Source: Pseudoalteromonas luteoviolacea DSM 6061 (lineage in GTDB: Bacteria; Pseudomonadota; Gammaproteobacteria; Enterobacterales; Alteromonadaceae). Taken from it: 64,000 nucleotides of DNA. The notes under the pieces were generated by a model. It did not search any database, was not told the DNA's origin, and saw only the letters and a program-made list of their open reading frames with translations. The position numbers were made by a program, and so were the translations under genes. The DNA lies in the NCBI RefSeq assembly GCF_001625655.1, contig NZ_AUYB01000158.1, forward strand, positions 62,001 to 126,000, given 5' to 3'. Within the stretch, counting starts at the first letter, position 1, and every line of letters starts with the position of its first letter. Shown here piece after piece: positions 34,830 to 43,722 of this stretch.

Positions 34830-36158
34830 CTACAAGCTTTTCAGCTGCTTAGCAGGTTCCACTCCAATCGCTCGAAATATTGGAAACAACCCAAATAACA
34901 CACTCGAAACAGTTGATAAAATCACTGTCGCTAGCATCAACTCGACATTCATACTCATAATGTCCTTACTCAAATGAGTGTAAAGCTGACTAGAAATATA
35001 CAAACATAGATGTGTCATTATGAGCCCTAGAACTCCCCCTATGACACCTATAATACTGGTCTCCAAAGCATACTGCTGGACTAAGTCCAAGCTACTCGCA
35101 CCAACAGCCCTGCGCAATGCGACTTCTGCGGTTTTGCCCTGAAACTTCGTCATAATAATGCTCATTGCATTTAACAAGCATAAAGCTAAAAAGCAAACCG
35201 CCAGCCACACAGCAATCTCACTGTCACTGGAATATGCTCGGCGCTCTTGTAAATATTCAGAGCCAGTTTGTAATTGATTCACAATAGGCCGTTGGAAGCG
35301 GCCTAGCGCCTGCTGCTCTTTCACATAGGAGTCTAAAAAGTCGAGATACTCAGCCTTTTCATCTACACTATTGAGTTCAACCCAGAAAAACACCCAAACG
35401 CACTCAGAAGCCCATAATGCCGAGACAGTGGCATTTTCAGGCTCTTTCCAACACTCGAAAGATTGTAAATTTGATGTCCACAACTCAAGATTAACCTGTG
35501 TCTGAAAAGGAACAAAAATATCTCTTGGGGCCTGAAACGCCCGCATAGAATCGCCATAAAAGCGAGGTAGTAAAAACCACTCATTTAATACACCTACCAC
35601 GGTGAATTGGTTTTCACCCAGTATTAAAGAGCGACCAACGGAGTTTTCACCTGAAAATAATACTTCATTCATGGCTTTGGATATCACAACTACCTGCTCA
35701 CCACTCACATCACTACTTTTTGGCCAACTAGATCCATACAAAAATGGCGTATCAAAAGTGCTAAAAAAGTCTCTGCTCGTTGCGCGAACCATAGAAACCT
35801 CAGCATCAATTGCATTTTGATCCGGTAACCTAAGCATCTCTTTGAAGCCCGCAATTGGCACATGCCTTTTAGCTTTATTTTGAGCGATGAGATTCAAAGT
35901 GTCCTGGACAGAGATATATGTTGGAGGTTGCTCTTCTGCTCGATTACGGTAGGCTGCTTCTGGACTCCAGTTATTTAACCTCACGAGAAACACACGATCA
36001 CTTTTTTCGGGCAACGGGTCTTTAGTCATCATGTAATTTATCGTGTATGTCGTCATCGTTGCAGAGATACCCACACCGATGATTAAAATAGCCAAAAAGC
36101 TCAACGAGCGAGTCTGCCACAAACTTAAACAGGCGAGTTTCACATAGTAAATAAACAT
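34830..36158 (-). CDS. ABC transporter permease, MacB/FtsX type (first permease, operon 1)
   Basis: A 442-residue membrane protein with N-terminal helix (about 18-42), a large periplasmic domain and three C-terminal helices; the FtsX motif is TAEVALRRAVGASSLDLVQQYALE. Residues near 45-60 (MTKDPLPEKSDRVFLV) match the second system's MSKDPIPGKSEQIFSV, showing the paralogy. It has AGGGGGGCCT before its ATG. It is likely to form a heterodimer with the 401-residue permease. Confidence 0.87.
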   Translation of the reverse strand: MFIYYVKLACLSLWQTRSLSFLAILIIGVGISATMTTYTINYMMTKDPLPEKSDRVFLVRLNNWSPEAAYRNRAEEQPPTYISVQDTLNLIAQNKAKRHVPIAGFKEMLRLPDQNAIDAEVSMVRATSRDFFSTFDTPFLYGSSWPKSSDVSGEQVVVISKAMNEVLFSGENSVGRSLILGENQFTVVGVLNEWFLLPRFYGDSMRAFQAPRDIFVPFQTQVNLELWTSNLQSFECWKEPENATVSALWASECVWVFFWVELNSVDEKAEYLDFLDSYVKEQQALGRFQRPIVNQLQTGSEYLQERRAYSSDSEIAVWLAVCFLALCLLNAMSIIMTKFQGKTAEVALRRAVGASSLDLVQQYALETSIIGVIGGVLGLIMTHLCLYISSQLYTHLSKDIMSMNVELMLATVILSTVSSVLFGLFPIFRAIGVEPAKQLKSL

Positions 36159-36169
36159 AGGCCCCCCTT

Positions 36170-36859
36170 TTACGCAATTGCCTGGGCGTGTCTATCTACT
36201 TCACTGATAACCCCATCTTTAACTTCAACAATTCGGCTAGCTTGTGTCGCTTGCTCTAAATCATGTGTCACCATGATGATGGTCGTGCCAGCAGCATTGA
36301 TCTCTTTGAGCAATGACATGACCCCATCTGCCATTTTTGAATCGAGGTTACCTGTTGGTTCATCAGCTAGAAGAAATGCAGGAGAACCAGCAAGGGCTCT
36401 AGCTATCGCCACTCTTTGCTGTTGTCCACCCGATAATTGAGAAGGGTAATGTGTTTGCCTACTATGTAAACCTACTTGTGCAAGTGCATACTCAACGCGT
36501 TTTTTTCGTTCTGCATGTGACAGGCGGCGATAACGCAGAGGCATTTCTACGTTGTCAAAAATATTTAATTCAGGAATAAGATTAAAGCTTTGAAAAATAA
36601 AACCAATTTTTTCATTTCTCAATCGTGACTTTTGCTTGTCTGACAGTGTGCAAACGTCCACTCCATCTAACCAATATTCCCCCCCAGAAGCATCTTCAAG
36701 TAGTCCTGTGATGTTAAGAAAGGTTGTCTTTCCAGAGCCTGAAGGACCAACAACAGCGATAAATTCACCTTGCTTCACTTCTAAGTCAAAAGGACGCAGA
36801 GCCTGAGTTTTAACGGTATCTGTGAAGTAAGTTTTCGCTAGCTTATTCATTCTTAACAT
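36170..36859 (-). CDS. ABC transporter ATP-binding protein, MacB/LolD-type (operon 1)
   Basis: A 229-residue ATPase. Walker A GPSGSGKTT, signature LSGGQQQRVAIARAL, Walker B LLADEPTGNLD and H-loop MVTHD are all intact. ATG 36859 has AAGGAG 6 bases before; the GTG at 36865 overlaps that site and is rejected. It energises the two FtsX-type permeases downstream. Confidence 0.93.
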   Translation of the reverse strand: MLRMNKLAKTYFTDTVKTQALRPFDLEVKQGEFIAVVGPSGSGKTTFLNITGLLEDASGGEYWLDGVDVCTLSDKQKSRLRNEKIGFIFQSFNLIPELNIFDNVEMPLRYRRLSHAERKKRVEYALAQVGLHSRQTHYPSQLSGGQQQRVAIARALAGSPAFLLADEPTGNLDSKMADGVMSLLKEINAAGTTIIMVTHDLEQATQASRIVEVKDGVISEVDRHAQAIA

Positions 36860-36869
36860 ACGCACTCCT

Positions 36870-38138
36870 TTATTGCACGATTCTTACACTGCCTGCTTCT
36901 TTAAATACGCTTAGATCAGAGATCACCACTCTGTCTCCCATCGCAAGACCAGATACCACCTCTACTTGACCTAAGCTTCTCGACCCCAACTTAATTGATT
37001 TTTTAATGGCTGTGCCATCTTGCACTACATATACATAGCGACCACCACCAGACTCAGCAAACTGCCCTCTTGGCAGGAAATAAACATCACTTTTTTCTTC
37101 TAAAACAACTCGACTAGTAAGGCGTTGATTTTGCCTTAACCCTTTAATATTTTTACTTTTAAACCTTATTTTCCCTTCAACTTGACCATTTACAATTTCA
37201 GGAGAGATAGCCGTCAATTCGCCTTCATAGGTATTACCGTTGAGCATAAGATCGGCACTCATACCCAAAGCCAAATCGTCGGCATAGTTTTCTGGAATAT
37301 TTACTTCAACTTCATATTGAGACAGGTCAACCACACTTAGTAATGGTTGATTTTTAGTTACTGTATTTTTCTGTTCTGCGGCTAAGTTGCCCACAATACC
37401 AGCCACTGGTGAAGTCACCGATAAAGCCACAACTTGCCTTTGAATTTCATCAACAATTACTTGCTGTGCCTGCAATTCTAGTGCTCGAGTCTGAATTTCA
37501 AACTTTTGACTCTCTTTCAATAAGGCAACTTCTTTTATCGCTAAGCGATGTTCTCTTTGTGCGTTTTCTAAATCATCTTTTGCTTTTTGAAAATCAATAT
37601 CACTTACTACTTGGCTTTTGTGGCCCTCTGCATTTCGGCGCATTTCACGCTTTGCAGCATTGAGCGCAACTTGCGCTTTGCCAATGTAATTTTCCTGTTC
37701 TAAATTCTGCTTTTTACCTTGTATTTTTTCTCGCTCTAACTGTGTTTTTAAGCGAGTCAATTCGGCTTTTTCTTGTGCGAGTAAACTGGTTAATTCAGGA
37801 CTGTCGATTACGGCCAATTGTTCACCCACTTTTACTGTATCGCCTGGTGTCACTAGATACGTTACAGTCCCTTCAGCAGGGCTGTATAATGTGGGCCTTT
37901 TAGCAGCAACAACACGCCCTTGTACTGAGATATCACGAACAAAATGACCTTTTTGTACTTGCGCAACTCGGATATTTTCGAGGCGGATTGCACCTTGGCC
38001 ACTAAACCAGACTGAAAGTTGAGGCATGATTACAACTAAAAAAACCATGATACCTACAGCAACAGCCAAATAGAGTTTATAGTTCCTTTTCTTCTCTATT
38101 TGCGTGTCTTGAGCACTGGTATCAGATATGTATGTCAT
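36870..38138 (-). CDS. Periplasmic adaptor (membrane fusion protein, HlyD/MacA-like), operon 1
   Basis: A 422-residue protein. Membrane anchor about 21-43, lipoyl/barrel-sandwich halves (AKRPTLYSPAEGTVTYLVTPGDTVKVGEQLAVID and PVAGIVGNLAAEQKNTVTKNQPLLSVVDLS), a long coiled coil between about 110 and 220, then beta-barrel domains. First gene of the operon. ATG 38138 has AAGGAAGTAATA before it; the 12-codon extension is rejected. It is exactly as long as its paralogue at 62045-63313. No sigma-54 element was found upstream, unlike the paralogous operon. Confidence 0.9.
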   Translation of the reverse strand: MTYISDTSAQDTQIEKKRNYKLYLAVAVGIMVFLVVIMPQLSVWFSGQGAIRLENIRVAQVQKGHFVRDISVQGRVVAAKRPTLYSPAEGTVTYLVTPGDTVKVGEQLAVIDSPELTSLLAQEKAELTRLKTQLEREKIQGKKQNLEQENYIGKAQVALNAAKREMRRNAEGHKSQVVSDIDFQKAKDDLENAQREHRLAIKEVALLKESQKFEIQTRALELQAQQVIVDEIQRQVVALSVTSPVAGIVGNLAAEQKNTVTKNQPLLSVVDLSQYEVEVNIPENYADDLALGMSADLMLNGNTYEGELTAISPEIVNGQVEGKIRFKSKNIKGLRQNQRLTSRVVLEEKSDVYFLPRGQFAESGGGRYVYVVQDGTAIKKSIKLGSRSLGQVEVVSGLAMGDRVVISDLSVFKEAGSVRIVQ

Positions 38139-38427
38139 TATTACTTCCTTGAGAATCCTATTACAGCTTTTCACCGTATAAAATACACAATTAGCCCCTA
38201 CCTGTCACCAATAATAAATATTTTATTAAAGAATAAGATTCACATACAGAAATGAAAAAATGCGATTAATTTGTACTTTTTTAGTACTATCCCTTTGGTT
38301 TTTATTTGGTTTTATTGATATCAACTAAAATAATTATTGGTGCAATTAATACGTTGTACGATCAGAAAAGCATGTTTATTGTTAACATAATCAGAGGTGT
38401 TCATAACAATGATGTGTTATTTAGAAT
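38139..38427. other. Intergenic region upstream of ABC operon 1
   Basis: An AT-rich gap of about 290 bases in which the promoter of the minus-strand ABC operon must lie. I see no open frame with a ribosome site, no -24/-12 pair and no long inverted repeat. Confidence 0.4.
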
Positions 38428-38451
38428 AAAAAAGCGCAGCTTCCGTGCTGC
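38428..38451 (-). terminator. Second terminator downstream of the HPF-like gene
   Basis: On the minus strand GCAGC / GCTGC (6-base loop) is followed by GC and then TTTTTT. A shorter back-up to the hairpin at 38504-38540, insulating the ABC operon. Confidence 0.5.
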
Positions 38452-38503
38452 AGCAAGTGCTTGGGAGTAATACTTAGTAGAATAAAATCATTGATTAAAC
38501 TGA

Positions 38504-38540
38504 AAACCTCTTGAGTGCAAACTGCACACCCAAGAGGTTT
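38504..38540 (-). terminator. Terminator of the HPF-like gene
   Basis: AAACCTCTTG / CAAGAGGTTT (10 bp) enclose an inner GTGCA / TGCAC stem; on the minus strand the hairpin is followed by TTCAGTTT. It starts 11 bases after the stop codon. Confidence 0.75.
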
Positions 38541-38550
38541 ACCAGTAACA

Positions 38551-38841
38551 TCACAACTTTTGCGCCAATACCGTTTCGCTATTAGTAACTGCTCGTTTAA
38601 TTGCCTGCGCCATATTTTTACCTCGTGCTTTTACCATAATGCTTGGTAGGCCAGGTAATAAGACTTCTATCCGGCATTGAGTCAATGTGCCATGAAGCTT
38701 CGAAGGCACATCATCTATGTGTACTTTTACCTTACGAATATTGGCCACGTACTTTGCAAATGTCGCTGTAATTAACTTTGCAGCTTTATTTTTGGCACTT
38801 GAGCCCAAAGCTTTGCCTGTCATACGTAAGTTTAGTTTCAT
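38551..38841 (-). CDS. HPF/RaiA-family ribosome-associated protein (probable)
   Basis: A 96-residue basic protein. The segment IRKVKVHIDDVPSKLHGTLTQCRIEVLLPGLPSIMVKARGKNMAQAIKRAV matches the second half of short HPF/RaiA-like proteins, where strand, CRIEV-LPG-P and AI-A-are conserved. Members bind the 30S subunit and cause hibernation. ATG 38841 (MKLNLRM) is preferred over 38856. It is divergent from nhaR. The first 20 residues are atypical, so the family call is moderate. Confidence 0.62.
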   Translation of the reverse strand: MKLNLRMTGKALGSSAKNKAAKLITATFAKYVANIRKVKVHIDDVPSKLHGTLTQCRIEVLLPGLPSIMVKARGKNMAQAIKRAVTNSETVLAQKL

Positions 38842-38985
38842 ATCTCTTGACCTCATTCAATTAAACGCTCAAAAATCACGTCATAACGAAATTACTGATT
38901 GCGTCGATGAACTAAATCTACTAAGGTGGAATCAAAGATAAAAGCTGATTAATTCTTAGTTAGACATCGAAATTAACGAAGTATC

Positions 38986-39879
38986 ATGAATATCAACTAT
39001 AACCATCTATATTATTTCTGGCAGGTCAGTAAATTAGGCAGTATTGCTGCTGCAAGCAAAGTGCTGCACCTTACCCCCCAAACAATCAGTGCTCAAATAA
39101 CAAGTCTAGAGCAGCGACTGGGCAAATCATTGTTTGTCCGTGAGGGTAGAGGCTTGAGACTGACCGAGTATGGCCAGCTCACACAACAATATGCCAATGA
39201 TATGTTTAATGTTGCAGAAGAATGGCTTGAAACCACGAGAGGGGATCTGGATAATATTAACCGCACTTTAAAGGTTGGTATCTCTGATGCACTGCCAAAA
39301 TCACTGGTGTCGAAATGGCTATCTCCTTTAATTAAACATGAACGTATCACAAATTTACACTGTATTGACGGACAACAATCTGAATTATTGGCCCAAATGG
39401 CAACCCATAAGATAGATTTGGTATTGGCAGACAAGCCATTAGATAGCTCAACGCCCTTTAAAGCTTTTTGTCATGAAATAGGAAAAAGCCAGCTCGGCTT
39501 GTACGGTAATTCCAACTACTACGCTAAGCTCAATAAGGACTTTCCGAGCACACTCAAAGATATGCCGATTATTCTGCCAGCTAAATCAAGCCCAGTAACC
39601 AACGCAATTCAATATTGGTTAGAAGACCTAGATATTAATATGTCAGTCGCAGGACATGTAGATGATAGCGCATTGATGAAGTCCTTAGGTCAACAAGGGT
39701 TTGGGATCTTCCCGGCTCCGCTTTCAATCAAAGAAGAAATTGAACGACATTATGATGTGACATTTATTGGCAGTATTGAAAATGTTTTTCAGCATTATTA
39801 CGCATTTACTCCCGACAGATTAATTAAAGATTCAATTTATTCCGAGTTTGTACAAAATGCGCAAAAGGAAGGCGAGTAA
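38986..39879 (+). CDS. nhaR: LysR-family transcriptional activator NhaR
   Basis: A 297-residue LTTR. The start MNINYNHLYYFWQVSKLGSI and the helix-turn-helix around HLTPQTISAQITSLEQRLGKSLF follow NhaR closely, as does KVGISDALPKSLVSKWL and DDSALMKSLGQQGFGIF. NhaR activates Na+/H+ antiporter genes in response to Na+ in enterics. No nhaA is present in this window, so the target here is unknown. It is followed 40 bp later by an Rdx-type gene on the same strand. Confidence 0.85.
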   Translation: MNINYNHLYYFWQVSKLGSIAAASKVLHLTPQTISAQITSLEQRLGKSLFVREGRGLRLTEYGQLTQQYANDMFNVAEEWLETTRGDLDNINRTLKVGISDALPKSLVSKWLSPLIKHERITNLHCIDGQQSELLAQMATHKIDLVLADKPLDSSTPFKAFCHEIGKSQLGLYGNSNYYAKLNKDFPSTLKDMPIILPAKSSPVTNAIQYWLEDLDINMSVAGHVDDSALMKSLGQQGFGIFPAPLSIKEEIERHYDVTFIGSIENVFQHYYAFTPDRLIKDSIYSEFVQNAQKEGE

Positions 39880-39919
39880 TACATTTTAATAGTGCAAATA
39901 TTGCTAAGATTAGAGAACA

Positions 39920-40216
39920 ATGAATAATCCAAAAATTACGATTCACTATTGCGTATTGTGCCAGTGGCTATTGCGAAGTGCTTGGCTCGCTCAAGAGCTA
40001 CTTTCAACTTTTGGTCAGGATTTGGGTGAAGTCTCACTGGCACCAGCTTCAAAAGGTGTGTTCCAGATCTACTATAACGATGAGCTGATCTGGTGCAGAG
40101 TTAAAGACGGAGGCTTTCCAGAAGCCAAAGAACTCAAGCGTCGAGTTAGAGACAGGTTATGCCCGGAGCGGGATTTAGGGCATATCGATAAACACTCAAA
40201 TGATAACGTTAAGTAA
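39920..40216 (+). CDS. SelT/SelW/SelH (Rdx) family selenoprotein-like thiol protein
   Basis: A 98-residue thioredoxin-like protein. ITIHYCVLCQWLLRSAWLAQELLSTF carries the CxxC (C11, C14) where eukaryotic members have CxxU; GVFQIYYNDELIWCRVKDGGFPEAKELKRRVRD is the Rdx C-terminal pattern with GGFP. It is predicted to be a cytoplasmic redox protein; its partner is unknown. Confidence 0.9.
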   Translation: MNNPKITIHYCVLCQWLLRSAWLAQELLSTFGQDLGEVSLAPASKGVFQIYYNDELIWCRVKDGGFPEAKELKRRVRDRLCPERDLGHIDKHSNDNVK

Positions 40217-40264
40217 GTTACAACCACAAGGTCGCACTTAAAAAACCGCTATAACTAAATTAAA

Positions 40265-40300
40265 AGTCACTGTGCAAGTGAAAATGTTTACTTGCACAGT
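40265..40300 (-). terminator. Terminator of the HEAT-like gene
   Basis: ACTGTGCAAGT / ACTTGCACAGT are 11-bp perfect arms around 10 bases. On the minus strand the hairpin is followed by GACTTTTAATTT, and it lies 14 bases after the stop of the 310-residue protein. Confidence 0.75.
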
Positions 40301-40313
40301 AATCACTCGTAAT

Positions 40314-41246
40314 TTATTGCCCTGCATCCCTTCTAATTTGCTCGAGTAACTCGTCATCTCGAATCAATCGCTGCATTACAAGTTGTGCCTCGGAGCTACT
40401 AGAATTATTGTATAAATCTAATATATCACTCGCCAATTGCTGCTTTAACTCTGGGGAGGTTTCACCTGATTGATAGTACTGGCCAATCAACCCTTCTGCC
40501 GCCATAGTTTTCATGTACTTATTTGGCTCTTTTTCAATGATATCTTGCAATGATTTAGCTATGCGAGAGTCCACAATTGGAGAGTGTGCCACGACTTCTA
40601 ATGCTTGTACTTTTAATTTCTCATCTTGGCTATTTCGACTGATATCAAGCACAGCGTCTACTGTTTCATAGTCAAACATTTCACCTTGTGTTCGATTTAA
40701 AATATACATGTTCATTTGCAACTGGCCCATCGCCGACAAGCGCTCTGTTGGAGATAAACTTTCGTCCAAAACTTTGGTTTTTAGATCTTGGCTCACTTTC
40801 ATCGCAAACTCAGGATCTGTTTTCAGTTTAAGATCGTAGTCTTTTGGTAAATCCTCATAAAAACCATAAACAGGATTATCTTCTCGATTTTGTGCTTTGT
40901 CTTTGCGCTCTTTCTCTTCCAACACAGCGAGAATTGTTTCTTCCATACTTTCAGTAGAAGGAGAGTTTGAGAAGGCGCGATTTTCAATTTCAAGCACTCG
41001 CTCTTCCAAGTACGCTATTCGCTCAACAAGCGCGCTTCTGTCCAATGCATCTAATGCGCTTTGAGATTCACTATTGCGCGAGCTAGGAGCATTGTTTGTG
41101 TGCAGTTCCTCACGCAATTCCGTTACGTGCTCAGCCTTTAATGAGTCATGCGAGGGAGTAGAGGGCGTAATAACTTGATTATAAACAGTTAATGCGAGTG
41201 CTACGGCGGCAACACCCAGCGCTATATTACTTTTCATTTGAGACAT
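40314..41246 (-). CDS. Membrane-anchored HEAT-like protein of unknown function
   Basis: A 310-residue protein. One N-terminal membrane anchor (about 8-25), a Ser/Asn linker, a coiled coil (ALVERIAYLEERVLEIENRA and EETILAVLEEKERKDK), then a helical region of roughly HEAT-like pairs from about 155 to 300 (EKLKVQALEVVAHSPIVD, YMKTMAAEGLIGQYYQ). The bulk faces the periplasm if the anchor is a signal-anchor. I recognise no family. ATG has ATAGGTACAAG before it. Confidence 0.72.
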   Translation of the reverse strand: MSQMKSNIALGVAAVALALTVYNQVITPSTPSHDSLKAEHVTELREELHTNNAPSSRNSESQSALDALDRSALVERIAYLEERVLEIENRAFSNSPSTESMEETILAVLEEKERKDKAQNREDNPVYGFYEDLPKDYDLKLKTDPEFAMKVSQDLKTKVLDESLSPTERLSAMGQLQMNMYILNRTQGEMFDYETVDAVLDISRNSQDEKLKVQALEVVAHSPIVDSRIAKSLQDIIEKEPNKYMKTMAAEGLIGQYYQSGETSPELKQQLASDILDLYNNSSSSEAQLVMQRLIRDDELLEQIRRDAGQ

Positions 41247-41388
41247 CTTGTACCTATATACCTATCTTTCAGGCTCTGTAATTAAACACGCTTCCTTGAT
41301 CAATAACTCAATGCAGTAATCTAGTTTATTTCGCACTAAAAAACTGTTAAAAGTTGTACTACAAATTTAGCCATAGTTTAGGGGTAAA

Positions 41389-42243
41389 TTGCAAATCATG
41401 ATCCTAAATAGGAATATTTTCCAACGTATAAGCCTATTGATCTGGTTCGTTTGCGCTATTCAAACATTGTTTATTTTCTCAGGTTTATGGCCATATACAC
41501 CTGAGTCTCGTGGACACCAAAATATATTGGAGGGACTCACGACTTTAAGTATTGTTGTGATAGCTGGAGCAACTTGGTACTACTTCCATATGTATAAACC
41601 CAGCAGGGTAAGCTGTGTGCGCACAGCAAAATTAATGGCGTTTGGCGTTGTATTTTGCGCAATCGGAGATGTTATTAATTTTAATCTTGGGCAACAATTT
41701 CACAGCCATGATCCACAAATAAAACACGACTATTTGGTCGATTCCATTTATTCATTTTCAATAGGCTACGGATTAATACTATATGCGACTGTCCCCTTTC
41801 TTCAGCATCTTGGTATAACAAAAAAACAAGCCATCCTCGTAACCTCACTGGTCAGTCTATGCACCCTGTTATCTTATTATCAGATGCGATTACCGGATAC
41901 TGGCCTATATGTCACTTTACTCGCTGGTTTTTATGCATTGCTCGTCGCACAGTGCAGCAGCTTTGCCATACTCATTTTATTTAAAGCAATTTCATTCCAA
42001 TCTCTTAAGCTCTGTATTCTACCTGTTATTGGGTTATTCTTGGCAACATTGGCAGATGCGTTGATCGGTCAATTTTGGCTTTTTGGGAATAGCGGCCAAG
42101 GGTACTTTCCACTGATCCGAACGATTAATTGGTTTATTTACATCAGCTCTAGTATTTTGATTATTCAGCTTCCGTGGGTATATCACCAAATTCAAAGCTC
42201 GCAATTTTTGTCATCAATCTCCCCTTGTGAACAGGCAAATTGA
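41389..42243 (+). CDS. Polytopic membrane protein of unknown function
   Basis: A 284-residue inner-membrane protein with about eight hydrophobic segments. AKLMAFGVVFCAIGDVINFNLG and FLATLADALIGQFWLFG faintly resemble YhhN-type (lysoplasmalogenase-like) proteins, but no family can be claimed. Start uncertain: TTG 41389 follows AGGGG by 4 bases, ATG 41398 by 13. Its last 52 bases overlap the 3' end of the convergent LysR gene. Confidence 0.65.
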   Translation: MQIMILNRNIFQRISLLIWFVCAIQTLFIFSGLWPYTPESRGHQNILEGLTTLSIVVIAGATWYYFHMYKPSRVSCVRTAKLMAFGVVFCAIGDVINFNLGQQFHSHDPQIKHDYLVDSIYSFSIGYGLILYATVPFLQHLGITKKQAILVTSLVSLCTLLSYYQMRLPDTGLYVTLLAGFYALLVAQCSSFAILILFKAISFQSLKLCILPVIGLFLATLADALIGQFWLFGNSGQGYFPLIRTINWFIYISSSILIIQLPWVYHQIQSSQFLSSISPCEQAN

Positions 42244-43127
42244 GAAGCAAGCCAACTCGTTATCTGCTGCATAACTGGGCGCTTGGCAATATCTTTTGGC
42301 ATCATGAGGTAGTATGAGAAAGGAAGTTGAATTGCTTCAAATGGAAGCCGCCGCAAAGACCCATCAGCGAGCAGTGCACTGGCTATATGGTGCCAACCCA
42401 GAGCAATTCCTTGACTATGCTTAGCAGCATTTAATGCGTGGCCGACATGACTGAAATGTCGATACCGAGTTAGTTTATATGGCACGACAGATTGATGTTT
42501 AAACCAAGCATCCCAACTCATATTACTAGGGGCATCTTCTGTACCACCAACATAGGCCAGCAAATGTTCACTAGTATCAATTGTAGCGTGATAACTCGGC
42601 GAGCATACTGGCAATACATATTCATGTGCCATAAATACACTTTCCAATTCGGCTTGCTGCCCATGGCCGAAATGCAAATGACCATGAATGTGTCGCTGAT
42701 TAAAGTCAACAAGCTGATCTGCCGCGACCAAATGTAGATCAATATTTTCAAAGTGCGCATAAAAGTCATTCAACCGTGGCACCAACCAATGATCTAATAA
42801 AGAGGGTACAACTGCCAATACAACACGTTGGATTGCGTCTGTTTGTTTAGCTGTATCGATCCCAAAGTTTATTAACTCAAATCCTTTGTTTACCTTTTCA
42901 GCCAATTGCTCACCTGTGTTAGTTAACATCACACCTTTAGATTTACGATGAAATAAGCTCACACCAAGTTGAGCTTCAAGTAATTTCATTTGATGGCTAA
43001 CCGCGCTGGGAGATATGTTTAATATTTCTGCAGCCTTTGAAAAATTTAGCTCTTTAGTTACAACAGAAAATGTTTGTAGCGCTGTCATTGAGAAGTTAGG
43101 TTTACTCATGCTGTGAAAATAGCTCAT
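42192..43127 (-). CDS. LysR-family regulator (GcvA-like)
   Basis: A 311-residue LTTR. The HTH is FSVVTKELNFSKAAEILNISPSAVSHQMKLLEAQLG, and the ligand domain carries the GcvA-type pattern HLHFGHGQQAELESVFMAHEYVLPVCSPSYH. No Shine-Dalgarno helps choose between starts at 43127 and 43109. It is divergent from the osmC-family gene, which is the natural candidate target. Its 3' end overlaps the membrane gene by 52 bp. Confidence 0.88.
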   Translation of the reverse strand: MSYFHSMSKPNFSMTALQTFSVVTKELNFSKAAEILNISPSAVSHQMKLLEAQLGVSLFHRKSKGVMLTNTGEQLAEKVNKGFELINFGIDTAKQTDAIQRVVLAVVPSLLDHWLVPRLNDFYAHFENIDLHLVAADQLVDFNQRHIHGHLHFGHGQQAELESVFMAHEYVLPVCSPSYHATIDTSEHLLAYVGGTEDAPSNMSWDAWFKHQSVVPYKLTRYRHFSHVGHALNAAKHSQGIALGWHHIASALLADGSLRRLPFEAIQLPFSYYLMMPKDIAKRPVMQQITSWLASQFACSQGEIDDKNCEL

Positions 43128-43245
43128 GTCAGTTTGATTTATTATCGCTTCTAAAATGGCAGTGTCAAATGCATACTCAATATCAACTTAAGCACCTCAT
43201 ACTATTAAATTTAATTACCTGTCACTCAAAATAAGGAGCATCTTC

Positions 43246-43722
43246 ATGGCCAAATACACTGCTGAAATTGCATGGCAACGCACACCAAATGAAAAGTTTG
43301 TCGACCAAAAATACAGCCGAGCGCACACCTGGTCATTTGATGGTGGAGTAACGGTTGCGGCGTCATCATCCCCGACTATTGTGCCACTTCCCTATTCAAA
43401 TGCAGATAATGTCGACCCTGAAGAAGCTTTTGTCGCTTCATTATCGAGTTGTCATATGTTGTTTTTTCTGCACTTTGCAGCAAAGGCAGGCTTAATTGTG
43501 GACTCATACACCGATACAGCTCAGGGGATAATGGCTAATAATCAGCAAGGTAAGCTGGCCATGACGCAAATTGCCCTCAAACCTAGTGTTACATGGCAAA
43601 ACCAAATTACGATTGAGCTAAGCACACTTGAATCACTTCATCATCAGGCCCATGAAGCCTGTTTTTTAGCGAATTCTGTACATTCACAAATTATTATTGA
43701 GCCCCAACAGCTTAAAAGTTGA
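43246..43722 (+). CDS. OsmC/Ohr-family peroxiredoxin-like protein
   Basis: A 158-residue protein. The two redox cysteines are C69 in ASLSSCHMLFFLHFAAKAG and C139 in HEACFLANSV, the OsmC arrangement; AHTWSFDGGVTVAASSSP is the family start. It is expected to reduce organic peroxides with a thiol donor. AAGGAGCATCTTC precedes the ATG. Divergent LysR gene probably regulates it; its stop overlaps the 3' end of the convergent kinase gene by 11 bases. Confidence 0.9.
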   Translation: MAKYTAEIAWQRTPNEKFVDQKYSRAHTWSFDGGVTVAASSSPTIVPLPYSNADNVDPEEAFVASLSSCHMLFFLHFAAKAGLIVDSYTDTAQGIMANNQQGKLAMTQIALKPSVTWQNQITIELSTLESLHHQAHEACFLANSVHSQIIIEPQQLKS

